From Pisolithus tinctorius (Eukaryota; Basidiomycota; Agaricomycetes; Boletales; Pisolithaceae): a DNA stretch of 64,000 nt. The notes below the pieces were generated by a model, which saw nothing but the letters and a program-made list of their open reading frames with translations, was not told where the DNA came from and did no database searches. Positions 1 through 10,470 of this stretch are shown here, piece after piece. The position numbers were made by a program, and so were the translations under genes. Within the stretch, counting starts at the first letter, position 1, and each line of letters starts with the position of its first letter. The stretch lies in NCBI GenBank assembly GCA_024663395.1, contig JANFAH010000012.1, forward strand, positions 930,001 through 994,000. The letters are read 5' to 3'.

Positions 1-379
1 ACCTAAACAACAGGGTTTGTTGTAGGCTCGCACCAAGAACCAACAGAAGAGAGATGAGATGACAGAGAGGAGACGGCTTAGAAGCAGGTGACCTTTAGGA
101 CTTGAAGACCCAAATGAACTAGCTTAGAGCTAGTTGGGTGATTGAGCAATGGTACTTATACTATAGTACATGAGGCAACGGCAAGGCATACATGAGGTCC
201 ATGACATCATAGTGATGTCATAATGATATCACAGCGGAGCGGAACGTACGAGAAGGAGAAAGCACGGTGAAGGTGAGGCGAGGTCTAGACCGGAGGTCAG
301 ACTGAGACCAAGAGATAAGATAAGATGAAAAGATTAGACAAGACAAAAAAGAAAAGAGAAAAAGGAAAAGAGTACATAT
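1..379. other. Non-coding flank left of the first retrotransposon
   Basis: No convincing gene. The sequence is purine-rich towards 300-370. It contains a short palindrome of the form gacatcatagtgatgtc near 202-218. It shows no reverse-transcriptase or integrase coding, so it is not the missing 5' half of the chromovirus fragment at 10471-13318. Confidence 0.5.
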
Positions 380-998
380 TGTAACATACTCTCGTTCTGT
401 TGGAAGATACCCCTTACCGTTGTCCCATTCTTACTCTTGTCTACTACCCACCAGACTATTTCACATGCATCTGTATTTCGCTGACATCTGACGTCCTGCC
501 CTTTATTTTCCAGTCTTTTAGTTTTTCTGCCCCACCTTACTCCGACTTGTACCTACTTTCCCTGTACTATATAATTCCGCCATAGCGTTGGAAATATACC
601 ACCCACCTTTGGAGTCACTATCTGTGTGTGTTCTGCAAGTTCAAGAGTTTCTAGAGTCTAAGTGTGTATATAGAGTCTACAGTGTCTTCAGTGTCCCGAG
701 AGGTCTTCATGTCTCCTGCATCCTCCAGCTTTGCACACCTAATCCTGTGTCCCTTTCGCTTCGAATTTGCTCCTCTTGATGTGTAGCAACCTCTTGGAAT
801 TTAATATACCCATCTCGCTGTTCCTCACATGTCTACATCTGCCTGGAATTAAATCCCGTGGCTCTTGCTCAAAATTCCCCACTGCTTCTAAGCCCTTTCT
901 CGACTTCTCCTTCCACACAGCACCCCTTGGGACGATCCTAGGGAATTCTCCCTTCACCCTTCCTCTAGTTGCATGCTTCCCAGAAGTCGTGTTCCACA
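380..998 (+). repeat. 5' LTR of the left Gypsy element
   Basis: Begins TGTAACATAC and ends GTTCCACA. It matches 9851-10470 along its whole length at roughly 95% identity by eye. Most differences are C/T or G/A transitions, many at CpG versus TpG or CpA. Confidence 0.92.
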
Positions 999-1004
999 AC
1001 ATTT

Positions 1005-1021
1005 TGGAGTCCACTGCGAGG
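1005..1021 (+). other. Putative primer-binding site
   Basis: The 17 bases starting TGGAGTCCAC lie six bases after the LTR end. Their complement would end in CCA and can be read as an acceptor strand plus T-stem with the invariant C61 in place, as expected of a tRNA 3' end. The tRNA was not identified. Confidence 0.6.
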
Positions 1022-1518
1022 GGTCTGTAGATCTGGAAAGGAGATCCTTACGACCCACTCGTCAAAGAACCGAACTCAAAGAGCTCCTAGAGCCCTTCTG
1101 CAGACTATCAATTTCCTCAGCAGAAATCTTAATTCTGGTAGCTGATCCTAGAGATATTTCAGAGCCACACTCATCAGACTCAGATCTTGGTTTAGACGAG
1201 ATCTTTCGGAGCCCAGAGTCCCCAGCATTTTACCCAGTGTTTCCAGGAGGCTTTGACTTTGACAAGCCCTTCGATCCTCCTGCTGAATGTCAAGAACTCT
1301 CGCCTCTCCCAGAACTAACTTCTTCATTGTCCTTGCCATCCAGTGATTCAGAACTAGCCACTGAACAGCTCCTCCTTCCTTCCTACTCCCTAATCGCAAA
1401 TTCCACTATCACCCTTTCTACTCGAATACCTGCACAGAATACTCTCGCCTCAACCCTCTCAAATCCCGTTCCTATTCCTCCCCAAATTCCGACCCACACC
1501 CCCGCACCACCTCGCATA

Positions 1519-2511
1519 ATGTCTGGAGCAAAGGAAATGCCGCTCAGGGGTTCCAACAAAGCCCCGAAGTTTTCTGGGTGTACTGAAGATATCACCTGAT
1601 ACCTCGAAGACGTTGAACAACTCTGCCTCAACACTGGTCTCGTTTCCGGAAAAGACAAGATCCACTGGGTCATTCATTACACTGACCACAACAAGGCAGA
1701 ATTTTGGTCCACCTTAGACGCTGCAACCAACGGCTTCAATGACTGGGACACATTCTCCAAAGAACTGCTGAACTACTATCCAGGGGCCTTGGTAAAAGAT
1801 CGTCGCTATACTAAAGCCAACCTTGAAACCTTACTCTACCATCAAGTTCAGAAACCGATGGGATCGCTGGAAGATCTCGGGAAATACGTCCGAGAATTCC
1901 GACACATCCTCGGCCTCGTCCAGAAGAAGAAGAAACTCCCTGAGGACTACATTAACGAGAAATTCCTTGAGGGGTTTCCTCCGAGGTTTCGGAACTCCTT
2001 GCTCATGCGATTGCAACTCTCTGACTTAGATCATGACATTGACGAACCATGGGAGTTCGATATAGTCTATAAACACACCAACTACCTCCTCAGTGGGGCC
2101 AAATGGAACCTCCCTCAACCAGACTCGTCGGCACTGTTTCCCCAGAATTCCGCTCTATCTTCCTTGCTGGCCATTCCTACTATCCTGGAGCGAGAGTATG
2201 TTCATGTTGCTCAGCAACCTATTCCTACCCCGCCCCCCCAACAAGCTCAAGAAGGACAATTCCGTCATTCCTTCAATCCACAGTGTTTCTTCTGCGGAGG
2301 AACAGATGGGCACAGAACTGCAGAATGTGTGCTGTGTCACGAATACATACAAGCTGGGAAATGCTCCCTGATTGAAGGGAGAGTTTTCATGCCAGACGGC
2401 TCTGATATTCCTAGGACAGCTGCAGGTCGTAATTTCAAGGAAAAGATCAATAACTTCCTCGCCATGCGCAACTCGATCATTGCCTCGGCAAACCTTGTCT
2501 CAGTTCAGTGA
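1519..2511 (+). pseudogene. gag: Gypsy gag (capsid/nucleocapsid), broken by stops
   Basis: Structural protein of the retrotransposon particle. The start is taken at ATG 1519, before the conserved-looking block with APKFSG, although the frame is open upstream to the LTR. The frame is interrupted by TGA at 1597 (between EDIT and YLEDVEQL, where family members have arginine) and ends at TGA 2509, after which the same frame continues. A retroviral-type capsid region spans 1600-2050. A CCHC-like zinc knuckle, CFFCGGTDGHRTAEC, is at about 2287-2331, with five rather than four residues before the histidine. Both stops are consistent with CGA-to-TGA change, so the original may have been one gag-protease frame. 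Confidence 0.85.
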
Positions 2512-2571
2512 CCCGGCCAGCAGTCAACCTCATCCCACGGGCATGAAACTCCTCCCCATCTCATCAGCACA

Positions 2572-3615
2572 ATGTTCTTCAGCAACGAAGATGTTTCGGA
2601 ATACCAAGTCGACCTACACCCCTCTTCCTATCTAGTTGATGAAAACCTAGAGGAGGATGCTGACGAAGAAGACCAATGTGCCTTAGCAAGGGCTTATGCG
2701 CAGGTAGAAGAGTTGAAGAACACTATCAAGAAAAAGAAGACAGCTCACTTCGACGGTGTAGAAGTCCCGGTTTGTCGTCAAAGGCCAGCACTAGCAGTCC
2801 CAGCATCGGCCAACGCGCCAGTGCCTCCTATCCCAGTCAGTAATTCCGCTCCAGCTAACCCTGCCTCGTCTTCGGAAGCCCCAACAGCTGGAAAAACTCT
2901 GGCTGCTCCTAATCTTACAGATCCCCAGAAACTTAAGCCATCGACAAATTCCGCACCCCAATTCCGTTACCAAAGCAGCTTCAATGAGGCTGCAGCAACC
3001 AAGCGGATCGTAAACCAAGTCTTAGACACAAAAATGGAAATCTCTACTAAAGATCTATTAGCTGTCAGCCCGGAGATCTGCAAGCAGATCAGAGAACTAG
3101 CTGCGACGAAGAAGATAACTATTGGGAGTTTAGAAACTGCATCAGACACAACTCCCTTGGCTGCTTGGGCGTCCTATGAGCAGTACTGGGTCAGAGACAC
3201 AGAAGGGAAGTGTGTGGGCCTCGCTATGGCTCCCTTACGTGCTGTCGACAGGATCTTGATGGACAAACTCCATGTCGAATGTATTTTGGACAGTGGATGC
3301 CAGGTAGTGGCCTTGCGACAGGAGTTGTGGGAAGCTTTAGAGGCCCCTCTCCGTACTGACATGACCATGACTCTGGAGGCCGCTAACCAATCCAAAGAAA
3401 GCACCCTTGGGGTCATAGAGAACACCACCTTGCGCATAGGGAATGTCGAGGCCCATCTACAAATCCAGGTCGTTGACTGCGCGCCTTTCGACTTACTGCT
3501 CGGTCAACCCTTCTTCTGCCTACTCTCCAGCATGCTTCGTGATTTCCCTGATGGAGAACAGTCTCTGGAAATCTGTGACCCTAATTCTGGTAAACAAGTC
3601 TTAATTCTGACATGA
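2572..3615 (+). pseudogene. Gypsy gag C-terminus and aspartic protease
   Basis: Same frame as gag, resuming after TGA 2509. A Pro/Ala/Ser-rich linker (about 2760-2950) leads to a retropepsin-like domain with ILDSGCQ at about 3280-3300. In this domain the DSG triad supplies the catalytic aspartate, and the typical second strand LLLGQPF is at about 3495-3515. The enzyme would process the Gag-Pol polyprotein. The frame stops at TGA 3613. Homologous-looking residues run on in the same frame to about 3725, then the coding passes to a different frame for pol. That is either a natural -1 shift or an indel. Confidence 0.82.
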
Positions 3616-3782
3616 CCTCGCAACAGGCTGCAACCCCTTCCACGTTTTGTAAATTCTGAAGATGAAGAAGACTTCTTCACACAAAAACAAATGCATCGCC
3701 ACATGAATCCACCCGAACAGGGTTTTTAGTATCGGTCGAGGACTCGTACAATCTGCGAGGAGACCAGGACTGCGCTTTCTCC

Positions 3783-6700
3783 ATGTGTTCACTTTATGTT
3801 TCTGATCTGTCTTTATACCCTTTGAAGTCTTCCACATTTTTACCCACAGACACTGCTGTAAATTCCGCTGCAGTGTTTATCTACGACTTTCGAGGCAACA
3901 GTACACCCCCTGTCGATCCCTTTGACACCAGTTCCATTTCTCCGACTGATCCTTTCCTGTTCTCGACTGCTACTACCATTTCTCCACTGACAATTTCTGC
4001 CTTACGCTCTACTTATCAGTTCAATCCCATTTATCATGTCTTAAAGTACAAACCTGTAGTGAGGAAGGTGAGGCTGGTACCGACGTCAATGCCAGCAGAA
4101 TTCTGAGTAGAGTGTCGGGAGGCCAAAGACCCACTCGCAGATCTGCCTATTTTACCTACTCATCCCCCTCCATTCGTGCCAGGTTCCAGGTTCACTCAGG
4201 AAAGAGCTGACGAGCTCGATCTGGCCCCAGCAAGGTTCCTTTGGCCTACGGAATTAGACTTAGTACGATGGTTGGTGAGGGAGCAAGAGGATGCCTTTGC
4301 TTGGGACGCTTCGGAAAGGGGAACCTTCCGAGAGGACATGTTCCTGCCCCTGAAGATACCTATGCTAGCTCACAAGCCTTGGATTGAGTGAAATATTCCC
4401 ATCCCCCCAGCTATTTTCCAAGAAGTCATTAACATCATCAAAGAAAAGATTTCTGCAGGGGTTTATGAACCATCTACTTCGTCCTATCGCTCAAAGTGGT
4501 TCTGCGTAGTCAAGAAGGACGGAAAATCTCTGCACCTCGTACATGACTTACAACCTCTAAACGCCGTTTCTATCCAGGACTCAGCCATTCCCCCCTTCGT
4601 CGATTCGATTGCTGAAGCCTTTGCTTGTCATTTGGTCTACAGAATTTTAGATCTTATGGTCGGATATGATCATCGCACCATACATGACAATTACCACGAC
4701 CTCACTACCTTCCAAACTCCTATAGGTACTCTTCGACTCACCAAACTTCCTATGGGCTACATGAATGCTGTCCAAATTTTCCATGGAGATGTCTGTTGGA
4801 TTTTAAAAGACAAAATTCTGGAAGTCACCATCCTGTTTATCGATGACTGTCCCATTAAAGGCCCCAAATCTCGCTACCAAAATCCCGACAGGACCTATGA
4901 AACAATTCCACAGAATTCCAGGATTAGACGCTTCATCTGGGAGCACCTGCAGAACGTCAATCGGGTCTTGCACCGTCTACGTCATGCAGGAGCCACTGTC
5001 TCAGCAAAGAAATGTGTCATCGCTGCACCATCCATCATAGTGGTTGGGCATAAGGTGTTGTTCGAGGGTAGAATTCCGGATGAAACTAAAGTCCAGAAGA
5101 TTAAAGATTGGCCTTATTGCACGAACGTTACTGAAGTACACGGATTTTTAGGTCTCTGCTCTTACTGCAGGATCTTCATCAAAGACTTTGCCAAACATGC
5201 CCATCCCCTCGTTGAGCTGACCAAGAAAGACATCCCCTTTGAATTCTGTGACGAACATAGGGAAGCCATGGAGTACCTCTTCCGGGCAATCATCTCGTCC
5301 CCTGCATTGTGAACTATGGACTATAATTCCAAAAGGAAGGTCATCTTAGCAGTCGACACTTCTAACATCGCTGTCAGGTACCTCCTCATGCAGGAAGGGG
5401 AAGATGGAAAACGCTACCCTGCTAGGTTTGGCTTGATAACCCTCAATGATCACAAATGTCGATACAGCCAAGCTAAGCTGGAGCTGTTTGGACTTTTCCA
5501 TGCTTTGCATGATGTCCGACTTCATATCTTCGGCATGTGGAATTTAGTTGTCGAGGTGGATGCACAATATATCAGAGGGATGATTAACAATCCCGATCTA
5601 CAGCCTAATGTGACCATAAATCGTTGGATCGCTGGAATTCTCCTATTCGACTTTGAGCTCATACATGTTCCAGCACACAAGCACACAGCACTGGATGGAC
5701 TTTCGAGGAGGCCGAGGGCAGAAGAAGATGAGGAGGGGGACAAGGACTATGAGGATTGGATAGATGAGTGTGGGGCTTTCACAGTCGAGCTCTTGAATTG
5801 TAGGGAAGCGCATTTCGAGTCTCGACCTTACCCCTTGGAAATTCCCAGCGTCATGTCAGACTCATCTCTCTCCCTATCACAGAGTCTAGGAATCTTTACT
5901 GCTGAGGAATCGATGCCCGGAACTCTCGAGCCCAAAATTCCGAGGTCAGAGAAAGCAAAGCAGAGGGAGGAGAGGATGAGAGTGGTGAAGGAGTTTTTGG
6001 AAATGAAGGAGGTGCCCAAAGGGTTGGAGGAGGCGGAATTGGAGAGCCTAGTGTGTCTTGCGACTTGGTATTTCATAAAAGGGGGAGAACTGTGGAGGAA
6101 GGATCCCCAGGGACAGCATCAGCTAGTGGTACCCTCACACAAACACCTTGGAATTCTCCGCCAGGCCCACGACAACCTAGGGCACAAGGGTATCTTCTTG
6201 ACCCATATGCATTTGCTGACTCACTCTTGGTGGCCTATGCTAGAGCAGGACGTCCGTTGGTATGTTAAATCGTGCCACAAGTGCCAGATCCATCATTTGG
6301 ATCGCATTCATATACTGCCAGTCATCGCCATCCCCGAACCCCTGTTGTACAAGGCTTATATGGACATGTTCTTAATGCCAAAGTTGAATGGGTTTTGCTA
6401 CATTACCCAAGCCCGATGTTCACTCACCAGTTACCCTGAATGGGCTATGCTTCGTGCAGAGACAGGCAAGTCCATTGGAAAGTTCATCTTCGAACAGATT
6501 CTGTGCCATTGGGGTGCCATTGTGGAGATCGTCACAGATAATGGGGGACCATATGTCCTCACTCTCGACTGGCTCTCCAAGACCTTTGGAATTCGCCACA
6601 TACACATCTCCCCTTATAACTCGCAGGCTAATGGAGTTGTCAAACGGCGTCATTTTGATGTAAGAGAGGCAATGGTAAAGAGTTGTGGTGGAGAAGCGTC

Positions 6701-7337
6701 GAGGTGGTCAGAAGTGGCCCCTGCGGTATTTTGGGCAGAGAGGGTTATGATCCACAAGGCAACCGGGCTTTCTCCATTCTATATGGCTCATGGTGTTGAA
6801 CCCAGACTCCCTTTCGATCTGGTCGAAGCAATGTTTTTAGCCCCTTTTGAGGCGGAATTTTACTTGACTACAGACCTCATTGCTCACCATGCTTGCCAAC
6901 TCCAGAAACACCCCGAGGACCTCGCTCGCATCCACGATCTGGTCCTAAAATCCCACTTTGCCTCAGCCAAGGATTTCGTCGATCGTTTTGCACGTTCCAT
7001 CAAAGACTTTAACTTCGAACCAGGGTTGCTTGTCCTCGTTCGGAATTCCCATATCAAACTAGAACTTGACTGGAAAACCAAACCGCACTACCTAGGGCCT
7101 ATGATCATCGTCAGACACACTAAAGGTGGCTCATACATACTTGCAGAATTAGATGGCACTGTCTCGAAATTCTGCTTCGCTGCCTTTCACCTATACCCCT
7201 ATTTCCTGCAGAATAATGCTTGTATTGAAGTCACCCAGCTGACTGGTGTTTCCTCACAAGACTTGGATCATCTTGAAGATGATACATTCCCTGACCCTAC
7301 ACTCACTGGCATCCCTTTGGATGAGTCAGATGAGTAG
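3783..7337 (+). pseudogene. pol: Gypsy pol: reverse transcriptase, RNase H, integrase
   Basis: One frame from about 3670 to 7337, broken by TGA at 4104, 4389 and 5310. Each falls where arginine is usual. The reverse transcriptase lies at about 4400-5300. Its catalytic box is FIDD (about 4837-4848) rather than the usual YxDD. RNase H (about 5320-5710) keeps AVDTS, KLELFGL and VEVDAQ. The integrase has the HHCC finger (about 6150-6290, ending CHKCQ) and a core with YMDMF and VTDNGG. The third catalytic residue is lysine: codon AAA at 6642-6644 in NGVVKRRH, where the family has glutamate. That single G-to-A change should abolish integration. The protein ends in an acidic tail, with no chromodomain. 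Confidence 0.9.
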
Positions 7338-7645
7338 CCCGTCTTTCTCTCTGCCTCTTTTCTTTTCTTTCTCTCTTCTTTCTTTTATCGATACCCATTT
7401 CATCTCATATATAAATTCCACACCGAAAGAGACAAAGTTGCTAATAAAGAAAAACAAAAAACAAAAAAATTCCGCACTACTTTTCCTTCAGAAGTCTTAC
7501 ATTTCCTTACTGTAGTACTAATACCAACACATGAGAGACTCTTTCAGACTCGGGACATATGAGTACAAATATTCCACAGGCTCTCGTATGCTATTTACAG
7601 GTCACGGAGATCGTCCTTCAACCTTCATAACTCCTCCCATCTAGC

Positions 7646-9534
7646 TCACGCAGTCTCGATCCAATGTGTTACCTGCCTCGCCAGCATCTCCAGCAGCCAG
7701 TAGACCTGCTCCAACTTGAATTCTTCATCCTCAGCTCTTGCCTCGAGCACTCGCAGATGCTCAACAATATTCGCTGTCAACTGCTCGTGTGGGTATTTGA
7801 CCTCCGGAATTTCTGTGGCCAGTGGAGTGTCACTCCAGACCGACACTTCAATGTCTCTGGGTTCCTCCAGTAAACTGGTCGCAGTCGCTAAGAATGGTTC
7901 GCTCTCGACTTGTGGTTCATCGACCAGAAGTGATGCTCCAGGTTCGTCAACAGGGGCTGGTGAGGGCTTGAATGAGGGTCTGGGTGTTGGAGTAGCCCTG
8001 CGGAAAAAGAGATGAGGTGTTGGTGAAGGATCGTGAGGTGAAGGGGTCGGTTGTGGCGAAGGAGAACGTGGGGGAGTCAGATCAGGCTGCCATTTTCAAG
8101 CTGGAGTTTTCAGAGTGAGCTTCTTAGCAGGTCCAGTTGCAGGTTCGGCTGGGGGCACCTTCGCGGTCGTAATTGGTTTGACCCGTTTGTGGGACAGGCC
8201 TGCTTCCCCAACAGTACCAGAGTTCTTTCACTGAAGGTGGTGTCAGCTCGTTCCCTTGCGGAATTTCACCTGTTCAGTACTGACCTTTCTCCCTACTCCA
8301 CGAGAGCGAGAGCACTTGCGCTTCGCCTTCTGGCACTGTTTACAGGATGATTCTGGCTCCCCAACGCATGTGAGGTTTGCCTGCACACATGTCTTGCAGG
8401 GCTCGTTGTCTCCAGCCACGTGAGGTCTCTTTGCAGAAGGTCCTGGTTCACCTTCACCTTCGCCATCGCCCTCATCATCATCGATGTCATCAGCCAGCTC
8501 GTCCTCCTCGCTGGTGGCCTGCGGAATTTTCGTTGAAGTCAGCATTCATGCTCGGGGTTGTCAAGGACATGGAACGCACCTTCTGTTTCCCTTTTCCTTT
8601 GCTCGTGCTACCAGAGCCCCCCCCTGTCAAATGTGCAGCTCCTCTTGACGGGTGTCCTTCGGTGTCCTCTGGCATGTGGTCTTGGCCCACGTCTCTTGCT
8701 GTTTGGCCCTGGGTACGCACTGATGGTGCCTTGGCCAACCTCTCAGCCTCTAAGCGCGCTCTCTCCTCGACCCGCTCCTGGTAGTCCTCGAAGATGTCAT
8801 CGATGTGGAATCTTCACTGCCCTTCTGGCCAACGAAGATCTGCTATGGCTATCGCCGCAGGGATCACCTCATTCTGCCATATCGCGGATTCTTCAGTCAT
8901 CTCACAAAGGTTGGTGTCGCGCACCTTCAGGATGGAGATCTCGTTCTTGTCGACGTACTTCCACCACAAGTAGATCCCAGCCTGGAGACCTGTTAGCGCA
9001 TTGCAGGGCACGAGTATCTAGTGCACTCACCCAGGTCTGGTCCCAGTCCCCCACCCACTCATATATCACCTCTAAGCTCTCTTTGGGTTGTGGCGCCATG
9101 TCGATCAGCACTCTAACGTGCCTCAGTGCTGCTGACAGCGAGGTAATTGCCTGGTCCCTCATGCTGAACACTGGTCGTGCGTCGCAGATTGAGTACGCTT
9201 GCATGTTGACAAGTGGATGAGATGTATGGGCTTGGGCTTGGATAGTGGATACGGGTGTAGCTGGGGATGGGCAGTTTGACGAGCAGTGAGCCACCTTCTG
9301 GGTGTATTTAAATTCCACATGGCTATCTCGTACAATGCGGAATTCCCTTCTGCACGAGGCAGAATTCCGACCATGTGCCATCATTGTTACATAAGACATG
9401 CCGAAATTCCACTCGTCTCTGTCGCATCTCGGTTCAGTCTGACTGAGGACAGTCAGCATTCGAAGTCCCCAGGAGGTGTAGGGAACTGTATACTCCCTGA
9501 GGCTGGAACACAAATCTGTCACTAAATTCTGCAA
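7646..9534 (-). pseudogene. Antisense accessory gene with Zn2Cys6 cluster, inside the Gypsy element
   Basis: Lies between pol and the 3' LTR, convergent with pol. The open N-terminal block starts at 9534; an internal Met at the block MAPQPKES is an alternative start. A likely 49-nt intron spans 9030-8982 (GTGAGT, branch GCTAAC, CAG); removing it joins WDQTW in phase to AGIYLWWKYV. A TGA at 8814-8816 and a small indel near 8540 break the rest. Then follow a GKGKQK stretch, an acidic run and six cysteines (8398-8312) spaced C-x2-C-x6-C-x7-C-x2-C-x6-C, followed by basic residues. That is the spacing of Gal4-type binuclear zinc clusters. A coiled coil (7846-7646, leucine/glutamate-rich) ends the gene. 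It would plausibly bind nucleic acid; no function is known to me. Confidence 0.72.
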
Positions 9535-9850
9535 GCCTCTACATCAAACCCATTTCAGAATTGTTCCGCTCATGTCTTCATGTTTCCTCCCCACCCCTGT
9601 CGCCTTCAGAGTTTCTACCGACCTTCCGCATGTCGCTCAGTCATCAAAACGCTGATCTGGAAATTCCACATTCACACAGAGTCATCCGGAATTCAGTAGC
9701 CATGCCACCGCTCAGCCACATCACCAGTCATCCATGCCACTTACCTCTAAAAAACTCCGGATTCCCCTGTCGCCCTAAATTCCGCAAGCTGGACTTCGTG
9801 CCAGTATGCTACGCTCTGCCCTCCTGTGCCACTCAGCTCCACCTCCCACT

Positions 9851-10470
9851 TGTACACATACTCTCGTTCTGTTGGAAGATACCCCTTACCATTGTCCCAT
9901 TCTTACTCTTGTCTACTACCCACCGGACTATTTCATGTGCATCTGTATTTCACTGACATCTGACATCCTGCCCTTTATTTTCCAGTCTTTTAGTTTTTCC
10001 GCCCCACCTTACTCCAACTCATACCTACTTTCCCTGTACTATATAATTCCACCATAGTGTCGGAAATATACCACCCACCTTTGGAGTCACTATCTGTGTG
10101 TGTTCTGCAAGTTCAAGAGTTTCTAGAGTCTAAGTGCATATATAGAGTCTACAGCGTCTTCAGTGTCCCCAGAGGTCTTCGTGTCTCCTGCGTCCTCCAG
10201 CTTTGCACACCTAATCCCATGTCCCTTTTGCTTCGAATTTGCTCCTCTTGATGCATAGCAACCTCTTGGAATTTCGTATACCCATCTCACTGTTCCTCAC
10301 GCATCTACATCTGCCTGGAATTAAATCCCGTGGCTCTTGCTCAAAATTCCCCACTGCTTCTAAGCCCTTTCTCGACTTCTCCTTCCACACAGCACCCCTT
10401 GGGACGATCCTAGGGAATTCTCCCTTCACCCTTCCTCTAGTCGCATGCTTCCCAGAAGTCATGTTCCACA
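9851..10470 (+). repeat. 3' LTR of the left Gypsy element
   Basis: Begins TGTACACATAC and ends GTTCCACA. It is collinear with 380-998. The junction at 10470/10471 passes directly into the integrase zinc-finger codons of a different retrotransposon. Confidence 0.92.

Larger units (their letters stand above)
380..10470 (+). mobile_element. Ty3/Gypsy LTR retrotransposon, decayed, with antisense accessory gene
   Basis: Two LTRs of 619 and 620 bp (380-998 and 9851-10470) enclose gag, protease, reverse transcriptase, RNase H and integrase on the + strand. About 2.5 kb follows that carries a gene on the - strand. A TGG-initiated primer-binding site follows the 5' LTR. No polypurine tract is visible before 9851. 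The 5-bp flanks (catat before 380, gcgtg after 10470) do not match, so this copy lacks a target-site duplication and probably joins two unrelated sites through recombination or deletion. Six in-frame TGA codons interrupt gag-pol, and the integrase lacks its catalytic glutamate, so the copy is dead. No chromodomain was seen at the end of pol. Confidence 0.93.
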
